Shown: piece by piece, positions 26,363-34,953 of the stretch
How positions within the stretch are numbered: the stretch's first letter is position 1
Layout of the letters: every line of letters begins with the position of its first letter
NCBI RefSeq assembly: GCF_013342145.1
Contig: NZ_JABUQZ010000001.1
Span: 186,001-250,000 of the forward strand
Origin: Haloterrigena gelatinilytica
GTDB lineage: Archaea > Halobacteriota > Halobacteria > Halobacteriales > Natrialbaceae
DNA length: 64,000 bases
Direction of reading: 5' to 3'
Program-made: the position numbers and the translations under genes
The notes under the pieces: model-generated
The model's database searches: none
What the model saw: only the letters and a program-made list of their open reading frames with translations
Told to the model about the DNA's origin: nothing

Positions 26363-27592
26363 ATGGATCTCCCCCTCGGAACCGGCGCGATCGACGTCTC
26401 CCTGCCTAACTGCGAGGTCACGGTCGCGCGACCGGCCGGCGGCGCCCCCGTCGACGTTCGCGCGGCCGCCGAACGCGCGCTCGACGACCCGATCGGGCCG
26501 CCGCTCGCGGACCGCGTCGATCCCGACGACGACGTCGCGATCGTCGTCACCGACATCACCCGCAAGGCGCCCGACGACGTGTTGCTCGACGTCTTGCTCG
26601 AGCGCCTCGAGCGCTGCGGCGTGGCCCGCGAGCAGGTGACGGTGGTCGTCGGACTCGGGCTGCACCGACCGATGACCGGCGACGAGATCGAGGCGATGCT
26701 GGGACCCCACGCCGACTTGGCGGTCAACCACGATCCCGAATCGGTGGTCGAGGTCGGCACAGTGAGTGAGGACGACGTGCCGGTCGAGATCGGCGAGCCG
26801 GTCGTCGAAGCCGACGCGGTGCTCTCGACGGGCGTCGTCGAACCCCACCAGTACGCGGGCTTCAGCGGCGGCGCGAAGACCGTCGTTATCGGGGCCGGCA
26901 GCGAGTCGATCATCCGCTACACGCACGGCCCCGAGATGCTCGCCCGCGAGGGCGTCCGACTGGGCCGCGTCGAGGACAACCCCTTCCGCGAGACGATCGA
27001 CGCGGCCGGCGACCTCGCTGGACTGGACTTCTCGATCAACCTGAGCTACGGGCCGGCGGGCGTCCTCGGCGTCCGCGCCGGCGAGGGGCGTCGCGTCGTC
27101 CGCGAACTCGCGTCGATCGCCCGCGGCGCCCTCTCGGTGCCGATCGACCGCGAGTACGACGCCGTCGTCTGCGGCGTCGGCGCGCCGAAGGACGCGAACC
27201 TCTACCAGACGACCCGCGCCGCGACCTACGTCGCGCTCGGCGACCGAAATCCGCTCCGCGAGGGGGGCCGGCTCGTCGTCCCCGCCGCGCTCCCGGAGGG
27301 GGTCGGCGACGGAACCGGCGAGCAGCGGTTCTACCGACGACTGAGCGGCGCGACCGATCCGGAATCGCTCTACGAGGCGATGCGAACGGGGTACCAGCCC
27401 GGCGCCCAGCGAGCGTTCGTCGTCGCGCGCGTCCTCCGGGATCACGACCTCTACGTGACGAACAGCGACGCGCCCGAGGTCGTCGAGGAGTGTCTCATGC
27501 ACGCTGCGGACGACGTCGCGGACGCCCTCGAGCCCGGCAGCGAGGTCCTCGTAATTCCGGACGCCCTGAACACGCTGCTCGTCGACGGCTGA
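26363..27592 (+). CDS. LarA-like nickel-pincer racemase family protein (DUF2088)
   Basis: A 409 aa protein of the LarA family, whose characterised member racemises lactate with a nickel-pincer nucleotide bound to a lysine. The N-terminal domain shows VVTDITRKAP and GLGLHRPMTGDEIEAML (catalytic histidine). The core has EPHQYAGFSGGAKTVV, with the equivalent cofactor lysine at K172 and a preceding histidine, then RYTHGPEML. The larB, larC and larE genes that make the cofactor are not in the window, so activity depends on genes elsewhere or on another cofactor. Substrate may not be lactate; the family also covers other 2-hydroxyacids. It is isolated on the plus strand, 74 bases after the PAP2 gene. 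Confidence 0.82.
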   Translation: MDLPLGTGAIDVSLPNCEVTVARPAGGAPVDVRAAAERALDDPIGPPLADRVDPDDDVAIVVTDITRKAPDDVLLDVLLERLERCGVAREQVTVVVGLGLHRPMTGDEIEAMLGPHADLAVNHDPESVVEVGTVSEDDVPVEIGEPVVEADAVLSTGVVEPHQYAGFSGGAKTVVIGAGSESIIRYTHGPEMLAREGVRLGRVEDNPFRETIDAAGDLAGLDFSINLSYGPAGVLGVRAGEGRRVVRELASIARGALSVPIDREYDAVVCGVGAPKDANLYQTTRAATYVALGDRNPLREGGRLVVPAALPEGVGDGTGEQRFYRRLSGATDPESLYEAMRTGYQPGAQRAFVVARVLRDHDLYVTNSDAPEVVEECLMHAADDVADALEPGSEVLVIPDALNTLLVDG

Positions 27593-27622
27593 GCGGGTTC
27601 GCGGCCGGGTCGCTCGAGCGGC

Positions 27623-29548
27623 TCACGCCGACTCGTCGGCCGCGGGCAGCGTCACGGAGAACGTCGAGCCCTCGCCCGGCTCCGACTCGACCCAGATCTC
27701 GCCGTCGTGGCGCTCGACGATGCGTTCACAGAGCGCGAGGCCGATACCCGTCCCGTCGTACTCCTCGCGGCTGTGCAGGCGCTGGAAGACGTCGAAGACG
27801 CGGTCCTGGTCGGCGGGGTCGATCCCGATCCCCTCGTCGATGACCGAAATCTCCCACCGCCCCCTCTCGCGCCGCGTCGCTTCGACGTGAACCCGCGGCG
27901 GCTCGTCGCCGCTGTACTCGAGGGCGTTCGCCAGCAGGTTCTGGAACACCTGCCGCAGCTGGCTGGCGTCGCCCCGCACGCGGGGCAACGGCTCGGTCTC
28001 GACCTCGGCGTCGGTCTCCTCGAGCTGGAGGGAGAGGTCCTCGAGGACGTCCTCGAGCAGGCACTCGAGGTCGACCGGTTCGAACGGATCGCCCCGCGTT
28101 TCGACGCGGGAATACTCCAGCAAGCCGTCGATCATCCCGCGCATGCGCTCGGCGCCGTCGATCGCGTAGGCGAGGAACTCCTCGCCGTCCTCGTCGAACG
28201 CGTCGCCGTACCTGCGTTCGATCAGCTGGAGGTAACTCGAGATCATCCGCAGGGGTTCCTGCAGGTCGTGGCTGGCCGCGTAGGCGAACTGCTCTAAGCG
28301 CTCGTTCGATGCCTCGAGTTCGCGTTCGCGCTCTCGGTGTTCGGTGATATCGCGGGCGATCGCGATCATGTACTCGCGATCCAGTTCGACGTGGGCGACG
28401 TTGACCTCCGCCGGGAAGGTCGTCCCGTCCTTCCGGACGTGTTCGCCGGTGATCGTCATCGAGTTCTCGGCCTTCACGTCCTCGACGTGGGCGCGCCAGT
28501 CCGCGATGTCGTCGAACACGTGATCCATGTCGGGCACCGTCAGCTCGAGCAGTTCTTCGCGGTCGTAGCCGAGGTTGCGACAGGCCGTCTCGTTGGCGTC
28601 GAGGAACCGGCCCGACTGCGGGTCGATCACCAGCACGCTGTCGGTGGAGTAATCGAGCAGCGTCCGGAACAGCTCGAGTTCCCGCTCGCGCTCCTTGCGC
28701 TCGGTGACGTCCCGGAAGTACACCGACAGCCCCGTCTCGGAGGGGTAGGCCCGGACCTCGAACCAGCGATCGAGCGGCTCGGGGTAGTACTCCTCGAACG
28801 AGACGGTCTCCTGTTCGTACATCGCGCGTTCGTACTTCGGCTTGAACTGCTGGCCCATCGCCTCGGGGAACTCGTCCCACACGCGCTTGCCGACCAGCGT
28901 CCGCCCCTCGGGGTTGATCAGTTCGTGGGCGCGCTCGTTGAGGTACGTGAAGTTCCACTCCTCGTCGAGGGCGAAGAAGGCGTCCGAGATGCGGCCGTAG
29001 ATCTCCTCGAGTTCACGCCGCGTCCGCTCGTTCTCGAGGGCCGACGCGAGGACGTTCGCGACGCTCCGGAGGAACGCGGCGTCGCCCTCCGCGAATTCGC
29101 GACGCTCACTCGCGTACGCGCCCAGCACGCCCCACGGGTCGTCGACCGAGCCGATGATCACGCTGACGCCGCTGGTGACGCCGTGCTCGTCGAGCAACGC
29201 GGGCTCGGAGAGTCGGTCCTCGGCGCGGAGGTCGTCGACGACGATCGGCGCCTCGGTGCGGAGCGTGATCCCCGCCTGCGAGTTCGTATCCGCGGGCACC
29301 GTCGCCGACCCCACCAGTCCCTCGCGCCACCCGACGCCGTCGCGCAGGAAGAACTCGTCACCGTCGGGGAGTAACTCGAGCAGTTCCGCGTACTCGGTCT
29401 CGAGGACGTCCGAGACGGCGACGACGGCCTCGTGCAGCAATCGGTCGAGGTCGTCGGTCTCGAGGGCTCGTTGTCCGAGTTCCGCGACGACTTCCTGTTG
29501 CCGAACCCGACGGCGGAGCTCCGCGTCGGCGTCGGGCGTCGAATCCAT
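27623..29548 (-). CDS. GAF-PAS-PAS sensor histidine kinase
   Basis: A 641 aa soluble kinase. Domain order: GAF (about residues 25-175; EYAELLELLPDGDEF and VSVIIGSVDDPWGVLGAY), PAS 1 (185-300; RISDAFFALDEEWNFTYLN), PAS 2 (305-425; LLDYSTDSVLVIDPQSG, ending in ARDITEHRERE), HisKA with ASHDLQEPLRMISSY, and HATPase_c with QNLLANALEYSG, DEGIGID and GTGIGLALCER. It shares an almost identical HisKA and ATPase core with the kinases at 1-1178 and 9089-10378, so all three probably come from one expanded family. The stimulus is unknown and no response regulator is adjacent. Confidence 0.93.
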   Translation of the reverse strand: MDSTPDADAELRRRVRQQEVVAELGQRALETDDLDRLLHEAVVAVSDVLETEYAELLELLPDGDEFFLRDGVGWREGLVGSATVPADTNSQAGITLRTEAPIVVDDLRAEDRLSEPALLDEHGVTSGVSVIIGSVDDPWGVLGAYASERREFAEGDAAFLRSVANVLASALENERTRRELEEIYGRISDAFFALDEEWNFTYLNERAHELINPEGRTLVGKRVWDEFPEAMGQQFKPKYERAMYEQETVSFEEYYPEPLDRWFEVRAYPSETGLSVYFRDVTERKERERELELFRTLLDYSTDSVLVIDPQSGRFLDANETACRNLGYDREELLELTVPDMDHVFDDIADWRAHVEDVKAENSMTITGEHVRKDGTTFPAEVNVAHVELDREYMIAIARDITEHRERERELEASNERLEQFAYAASHDLQEPLRMISSYLQLIERRYGDAFDEDGEEFLAYAIDGAERMRGMIDGLLEYSRVETRGDPFEPVDLECLLEDVLEDLSLQLEETDAEVETEPLPRVRGDASQLRQVFQNLLANALEYSGDEPPRVHVEATRRERGRWEISVIDEGIGIDPADQDRVFDVFQRLHSREEYDGTGIGLALCERIVERHDGEIWVESEPGEGSTFSVTLPAADESA

Positions 29549-29734
29549 TGGGGAGGTATAAGGCGAAGGCCCGGGTAAAACCTTCTACCGTAGTTTCATC
29601 TGGGATAGGAGTTAGGGGTCGTCGACACGCGCCCGACGGAGCCCGGCGGAACGGGGGACGGCGTCCGGCCCGCCGTCGAGTCGCCGATCGAGTCCCCCGG
29701 TAAAACCGAGTTCGAACCGCAGCGGCGCCCGTTC

Positions 29735-29929
29735 CTACGCCGACGAGTAGTCGGCCTTCCCCTCGTCCTCGCTCATCCGGACCCAGTACACGCGGGTGTA
29801 GGGGAGGTGGATGTAGCCGTCCTCGAGTTTGATCCGAAGGCCCTGAACCTTGCCCGAATCGGTGATGTTGCCGGCGTCGACCGTTTCCTCGGCGGTTCCG
29901 TCCGGTCCCTCGTACGCGATTGTCGCCAT
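29735..29929 (-). CDS. Small conserved haloarchaeal protein
   Basis: A 64 aa acidic protein with alternating hydrophobic residues (MATIAYEGPDGTAEETVDAG, then KLEDGYIHLPYTRVYWVRMS) that suggest a small beta-rich fold. No function can be named. ATG 29929 was chosen over an upstream ATG 13 codons earlier because the resulting N-terminus begins the regular strand pattern. It is isolated. Confidence 0.6.
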   Translation of the reverse strand: MATIAYEGPDGTAEETVDAGNITDSGKVQGLRIKLEDGYIHLPYTRVYWVRMSEDEGKADYSSA

Positions 29930-30038
29930 GATCGTGGAAACGTAGCCGTGCCAATAAGCCGCATGCAAGCGAATTCGGGCACGCGACGGCGCCCCCGAGC
30001 GCCCCGGGATTTACCGCCGTCGGCGGTATGGGACCGGT

Positions 30039-31244
30039 ATGTTCGAGACGTTGCGCCTCCCTCGACCGGACCGGCGGGTCACGGTCCGGCTCGTCGTCGC
30101 GATCGCGCTCGCGTCGATCGCCACCGGCGTCGCCGCCATTCTCACCCGGCCGGCCGTCGAGGCCGGTGGCTCGCTCGGGCAGCTCCAGTCGGTAGCGGAG
30201 TTCAGCGGGACCGTCGTCGGCTTCGCCCTCCTCGTCGCCGCGTGGGGAATGCGCCGCGGCTATCGACTCGCGTACGCTGCGGCCGCGGTCCTCGTGGCCC
30301 TCGCCGCGGCCCACGGCGTCGTCCAGTTCCGGGCGCTGGCCGTCCCGCTGGTCGTCCTCTCGTCCGGCGGGCTCCTCGTTCTCGCGGCGACGAGCCGGCG
30401 GTTCACGCGGTCGGTCGTGCTCGACGCGACGCAGGTCGGTGCGGTGCTGGCGATCGTCGGCGTGTTCTGTTACGGGACCGCCGGCGCGTACGCGCTCAGG
30501 GCTCAGTTCGACGGCGTCGAGACCGTCGTCGACGCGGTCTACTTCACCGCCGTGACCGCCAGCACCGTCGGGTACGGTGACGTACACGCGGCCACGGAGA
30601 CGGCGCGGCTGTTCGCCGTTTCGCTGGTCGTGCTCGGACCCGCGACCCTCGCCGCCACCGTCGGCAGCCTGTTCGCACCGCTGCTCGAGACGCACTTCGA
30701 GCGGACCGGACGCCGGGCGGCCGCGCATCTCGAGCCGGAATCCGGAGTCGCCGATCCCGGTAGCGGGGCCGGAAACGGAACCGCGCGACCGGCGCGGGTC
30801 GTCGCGCTCGGCTTCGACGCGACGCTCGCTCCCGTCGTCGAGGCGCTCGCGGAGCGCGCGTCGGTCGCGGTCGTGACCGACGAGGAGACGGCACCGCGAC
30901 TCCCCGAGGGCGCGGCCCCGATCGTCGGCGATCCGACCGCCGACCGGACGCTCGAGCGGGCGGGTCTCGGGGCGTGCGACGCGGTGCTCGTCGTCGCCGC
31001 GGGGATCGACGCGGGCGAGACCGTCGCCGCGGCCCGGTCGCGCACGGACGCTCGAATCGCCGTCGTCGAGGACCGAGAGTCGAGAACCGAAGCGGCCGGG
31101 GCCGGCGAGTCGCTCGAGCGGGCTGGGGCGGACGCCGTCGTCGATCCGGCGGCCGTGCTGGCCGACGCGACCGTCGACGCGCTCCTCGGGTCCGACGGGA
31201 CCGGCGCTCAGTCGTCCGCGTCCGCGCCTTCCCACAGGGGGTAG
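30039..31244 (+). CDS. Potassium channel with a degenerate TrkA-N-like domain
   Basis: A 401 aa membrane protein. The first 125 residues carry four hydrophobic helices; a pore module follows with an outer helix (VGAVLAIVGVFCYGTAGAY), pore loop DAVYFTAVTASTVGYGDV (selectivity filter TVGYG at about residues 176-180) and inner helix (LFAVSLVVLGPATLAATVGS). The C-terminal 170 residues resemble an RCK/TrkA-N Rossmann domain (VVALGFDATLAPVVEAL, IVGDPTADRTLERAG, ACDAVLVVAAGIDAG), but the glycine motif is altered, so nucleotide binding is doubtful. Its 3' end overlaps the convergent AIR-synthase gene by 37 bases. Confidence 0.87.
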   Translation: MFETLRLPRPDRRVTVRLVVAIALASIATGVAAILTRPAVEAGGSLGQLQSVAEFSGTVVGFALLVAAWGMRRGYRLAYAAAAVLVALAAAHGVVQFRALAVPLVVLSSGGLLVLAATSRRFTRSVVLDATQVGAVLAIVGVFCYGTAGAYALRAQFDGVETVVDAVYFTAVTASTVGYGDVHAATETARLFAVSLVVLGPATLAATVGSLFAPLLETHFERTGRRAAAHLEPESGVADPGSGAGNGTARPARVVALGFDATLAPVVEALAERASVAVVTDEETAPRLPEGAAPIVGDPTADRTLERAGLGACDAVLVVAAGIDAGETVAAARSRTDARIAVVEDRESRTEAAGAGESLERAGADAVVDPAAVLADATVDALLGSDGTGAQSSASAPSHRG

Positions 31245-32188
31245 AGATCGTCCGCGATCGGCTCGGTGATCGACTCGCCGTCGAGGACGAGCGCCGGATC
31301 GCCCGCTTCGACCGTTCCGATCTCGCTCCCCTCGAGGCCGGCCGCCTCGAGCGCCGCGAGGCAGTCGTCGACCGCGTCGTCGGGAACGGTCGCGAGCAAG
31401 GCGCCGGAGCCGAAGATCCGCAGCGGATCGACGCCGGCGGCCTCGCACAACCGCGCCGTCTCCTCGCGAATCGGGATCGACTCCCGATCGACGTCGAGTC
31501 GAACACCGGAGGCGCGGGCGATCTCGAGCAGGCCGGCCGCGACGCCGCCCTCGGTCGGGTCGTGCATCGCGGTCGCGTGCTCGCGGACCGCGCGGGCGTC
31601 GGGGGCGACGCTGATCTCGTCGAGAAATCCCTCGGCGCGCTCGCGGACGGCCTCGGCGACGTCGAACTCGTCGCCGAAGTCGGTCGCGAGGATGGCCGTT
31701 CCCTCGAGCCCTGCGGCCTTCGTGATGAGCACGCTGTCGCCGGGTTCTGCGCCGCCGGTCGGGACGAACGACTCGGCGGTTCCCATCGCGGTCAGCGACA
31801 GGAGGGGGCGCTCGAGTTGGTCGACGTACTCCGAGTGGCCGCCGACGATCGTCGCGCCGACGTCCCGGGCGGCTGCGTCGAGGTCGCTAGTGATCGCCTC
31901 GAGGTCCGTCTCCTCGTCGGGGAGCATGATGACGACGGTCAGCCACCGCGGGTCGGCGCCGGAGGCGGCGACGTCGTTGCACGCGATCGGCACCGCGAGG
32001 GAGCCGACGCCCGCCGCGGCCAGCGAGATCGGGTCGGAGCTGACCACGAGCGTCTCGTCGCCGTCGAACGGAGCGATGGCGGCGGCGTCCTCCCCGTTGG
32101 CCGGCCCCTGGAGGACCGTCTCGTCGTCGGTTCCCGTCCGCTCGAAGACGTGCGCGAGCAGGTCGTCCGGGCTCACCTTGCCGGGCAT
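31208..32188 (-). CDS. AIR-synthase-related protein (HypE/ThiL/PurM superfamily)
   Basis: A 326 aa ATP-using protein with the two-domain AIR synthase fold. N-terminal marks are GEDAAAIAPFDGDETLVVSSD, the pattern of acid residues that bind Mg-ATP, and CNDVAASGADPRWLTVVIML. The C-terminal domain contains MHDPTEGGVAAGLLEIA and RIFGSGALLATV. It resembles HypE more than PurM or ThiL, but no hydrogenase maturation genes lie nearby and the HypE C-terminal cysteine is absent, since the protein ends EGADADD. Function is therefore open. It overlaps the channel gene at its 3' end, tail to tail. Confidence 0.82.
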   Translation of the reverse strand: MPGKVSPDDLLAHVFERTGTDDETVLQGPANGEDAAAIAPFDGDETLVVSSDPISLAAAGVGSLAVPIACNDVAASGADPRWLTVVIMLPDEETDLEAITSDLDAAARDVGATIVGGHSEYVDQLERPLLSLTAMGTAESFVPTGGAEPGDSVLITKAAGLEGTAILATDFGDEFDVAEAVRERAEGFLDEISVAPDARAVREHATAMHDPTEGGVAAGLLEIARASGVRLDVDRESIPIREETARLCEAAGVDPLRIFGSGALLATVPDDAVDDCLAALEAAGLEGSEIGTVEAGDPALVLDGESITEPIADDLYPLWEGADADD

Positions 32189-32419
32189 ACTACGAACTCC
32201 GTCGATCCGCGGTTTGTAGCTGTCGACCGCGGCCGATGATCGCTAGTCGCGCAGTTTCGACATGCGAAATCGGTTGTGAAACTCGCGTTCAGTCTCGGTG
32301 AGAGCGTTACCAGCAGAGCCGTCGATCTATCTGCTGGCTGCTAAGAATCGCACGCTGAAGTCCTTGTCAACGATACCTCCACCCGAGTGTTTATCCCGTG
32401 CTAAACGCGCATAGCACAC

Positions 32420-32911
32420 ATGACCGGGAGCGGCACTGTCGAACGGGTTTTTATCGCACCTGAAGCCGAAGCGGAGATGGAAGAACAGACCGACGCTGAA
32501 GCAGTCGCCGGACAGGGACTCCGCGGTGACCGCTACTTTAGCGAGATTGAGACGGGAACCTTCGTCGAGTGGGAGCCAGATGAGGAACGTCACGATGGGT
32601 ACGACCTCACGTTGATCGAGCAAGAGGCTGTCACAGCAATCGAACGTGAAGCGGGAATCGAACTCGCCCCGGGCGAACACCGACGGAACATCGAAACCCG
32701 CGATGTCGCACTCAATCATCTCGTTGGACAACGGTTCCGAGTCGGTGACGCCATCTGTCGAGGGGATCGACTGTGTGAACCGTGTAATCATCTGCAACGC
32801 ATCACTCAGGACGGCGTATTGCAGGCACTCACTCATCGAGGTGGGCTCCGAGCGGACATCCTCGAAGACGGGATGATTCGCCCCGGAGACGTCATCGAAC
32901 CGCTCGAATAA
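32420..32911 (+). CDS. MOSC domain protein
   Basis: A 163 aa stand-alone MOSC domain (molybdenum cofactor sulfurase C-terminal), a fold that binds the molybdenum cofactor and transfers sulfur or reduces N-hydroxylated substrates. The conserved cysteine is in RLCEPCNHLQ (about residue 117). Other marks are GLRGDRYF and LTLIEQEAVTAIERE and EHRRNIETRDVALNHLVG. A TTTATC box 25-30 bases upstream (32390-32395) supports a leaderless start. Base composition is visibly less G+C-rich than in most of the window, like that of the next two genes, so the segment 32.4-34.8 kb may have been acquired together. Confidence 0.88.
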   Translation: MTGSGTVERVFIAPEAEAEMEEQTDAEAVAGQGLRGDRYFSEIETGTFVEWEPDEERHDGYDLTLIEQEAVTAIEREAGIELAPGEHRRNIETRDVALNHLVGQRFRVGDAICRGDRLCEPCNHLQRITQDGVLQALTHRGGLRADILEDGMIRPGDVIEPLE

Positions 32912-33022
32912 TCCGCACTCTCTCGTTTAGAAACAGTTCGCATTCCCGTTGCGGCTACCCCATCTGGTGGACGATCCACCCGCTTGCGGATCGGGACGGT
33001 CGGGTGGAAGGGGAACGTACAC

Positions 33023-34207
33023 CTACGGTAGCGCCGTCCGGAGATCCTCGCAGAGGTCATCGGCGTCTTCGAGGCCAACGGATACTCGGACCAGCGTCTC
33101 GGGAATCTCCGCCGACTCCTCACTACGACTGAACTCGTCTGGGATCATTAGTGACGGTACCTCGACAAGGCTCTCGACCCCGCCGAGACTCGCTCCCGGG
33201 GTGAATACCTCAAGCCCCTCGATGAACGCCTCGAGTTCGATGAGTGTCCCGTCGAACTCGAATGACAGCATCCCGCTGTACCCCGACATCTGCTCGCTCG
33301 CGAGCTCGTGTTGCGGGTGGCTCTCGAGACCCGGATAGTGGACACGAGCGACCCGATCGTGGCTTTCGAGGAACCGGGCAACTGCCATCGCGTTCCGCTC
33401 GTGATGTTCCATCCGCGCGGGCAGCGTCTTGATGCCTCGCGCAACGAGGTAGCAGTCGAACGGCGAAAGCATATTCCCGAGCCCGACCCGCTGCGCGAAC
33501 GCTAATTGCTCGAAAACCCCACTGTCGTCGGTGATAACGGCACCGCCGATCGAGTCGGAGTGCCCGTTGAGATACTTGGTAGTGCTGTGAACGACGACGT
33601 CAGCACCCAGTTCGAGTGGGGTTTGATAGTACGGACTCGCAAAGGTACTGTCTACGCTGAACAGCGCATCGCGGTCATCGGCGATGTCGGCTATCGTTCG
33701 GATATCGCACAACCTAATCAAGGGGTTCGACGGCGTCTCTGCCCAGATCAAGTCAGTGTCCGCGTCGACTGCATCGGCGACGTTGCCGGGGTCGCGGGCG
33801 TCAACGAAGTCGACGTCAACGCCGAGATGTCCGGCCATGTGTTCAGTGAGGAGCTTTTCGGTTCCGCTATAGATGGTGTCCGAGGAGACGACGTGGCCTC
33901 CCGGGGGGACCAGCGACAGCATCGTCGTCGATGTGGCGGCCATTCCGGAGGCGAACGCTAACCCGTGCTCGCCGCCTTCGAGGCGGGCTAACCGCTCTTC
34001 GAGGACTGCCCGCGTCGGATTGCTCTCGCGCGAATAGTCGTGTTCATTACCGTCCTCCCCGCTGGCCCACTCGAACGTAGTCGAAAGGTGAATCGGCGGG
34101 ACGACGTCGTTAGTACCATCCCTGTGAGGATGCGGTTCGGTTTCAGCTGCGCCGACTGCGGTGGTCGCGAATCGATTCCTGTCGGACTGGTTATCGTGTC
34201 GTGTCAT
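33023..34207 (-). CDS. Cys/Met metabolism PLP enzyme (cystathionine gamma-synthase/lyase type)
   Basis: A 394 aa PLP enzyme of the cystathionine gamma family. The lysine is K211 in HSTTKYLNGHSD. Other marks are PPIHLSTTFEW at the N-terminus, YSRESNPTRAVLEERLA, FASGMAATSTTML, ETPSNPL and FTPGASLGGVESLVEVPS near the end. These motifs cover synthases, lyases and methionine gamma-lyase, and sequence alone does not decide between them. It is convergent with the MOSC gene. Codon use is less G+C-biased than that of the window's core genes, for example many CGA and GAT codons. Confidence 0.88.
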   Translation of the reverse strand: MTRHDNQSDRNRFATTAVGAAETEPHPHRDGTNDVVPPIHLSTTFEWASGEDGNEHDYSRESNPTRAVLEERLARLEGGEHGLAFASGMAATSTTMLSLVPPGGHVVSSDTIYSGTEKLLTEHMAGHLGVDVDFVDARDPGNVADAVDADTDLIWAETPSNPLIRLCDIRTIADIADDRDALFSVDSTFASPYYQTPLELGADVVVHSTTKYLNGHSDSIGGAVITDDSGVFEQLAFAQRVGLGNMLSPFDCYLVARGIKTLPARMEHHERNAMAVARFLESHDRVARVHYPGLESHPQHELASEQMSGYSGMLSFEFDGTLIELEAFIEGLEVFTPGASLGGVESLVEVPSLMIPDEFSRSEESAEIPETLVRVSVGLEDADDLCEDLRTALP

Positions 34208-34415
34208 CAGATACTCACCACGGGACCCGCTCGGACCCGATTTAGCGGGACGTTCATAGGAATGTTTTCAGTTGCGAAAGATAGGCGTGAAGTTCCCGGC
34301 GAGGGTGGCCAGGAACCCAAACCCGCTTCGACGTGGGGCAGCGAGTCGTTGGTTGCTAACCGTCGTCTGCTCCGAGGGGAAGCGTTTTGTTCGCGTGGAC
34401 GAGTGAATCGTCCTG

Positions 34416-34736
34416 ATGTATTTGGTGACGTTCCGCCTCGCTCCGGGTGAGTACGACGCGGAGTTCCACGAGTTGAACGACGCGATACAAGCAGCAGCCG
34501 AGGACACGGAGGGATATCTGGGCAAGCGGACGTGGCATGCACCGGAGAGTGAGGAGGTTCTCGTCGTCTACTACTGGGAGTCGTTGGACGCACTCGAGTC
34601 GTTTGGAGCGGATGCGGACCACGAACGCGCGAAACAGCGGTGGACGGAGTGGTACGATGCGTATGAGGTCACCGTTACGGAAGTCGTCGAGACATACGGG
34701 AGCGGGTTCGGTGACGATGCGAGCCCACTCGTGTAG
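34416..34736 (+). CDS. Antibiotic biosynthesis monooxygenase (ABM) fold protein
   Basis: A 106 aa ferredoxin-like dimeric alpha/beta protein. Visible pattern: a first strand VTFRLAPGEYD, helix FHELNDAIQAAAEDT, GYLGKRTWHAP, then EVLVVYYWESLDALESF, which is the characteristic YxWxSLEAL-type motif, and DHERAKQRWTEWYDAYEVTV. The fold covers quinol monooxygenases and heme-degrading enzymes, but many members have no known activity. Composition is similar to that of the MOSC gene. The start at ATG 34416 gives the full domain. Confidence 0.72.
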   Translation: MYLVTFRLAPGEYDAEFHELNDAIQAAAEDTEGYLGKRTWHAPESEEVLVVYYWESLDALESFGADADHERAKQRWTEWYDAYEVTVTEVVETYGSGFGDDASPLV

Positions 34737-34953
34737 GGAATCACCGATTGGTTCGATCACTGAAGTCCGCGAGCGAATACCGAGTTCCTCCCCGTATCGG
34801 CAATTCAATAGCCTCGATCGAACTCTCCTGTTTCTGCAAGAGACGCGCGATGTATTCAGCACGATCCAGCGAACAGTATCAGTACCTACCAGAGATACCG
34901 ACGTTCAGTTCGCAGACATACTTACTGAACCCGCCACCGACTTGTGAATCGAC

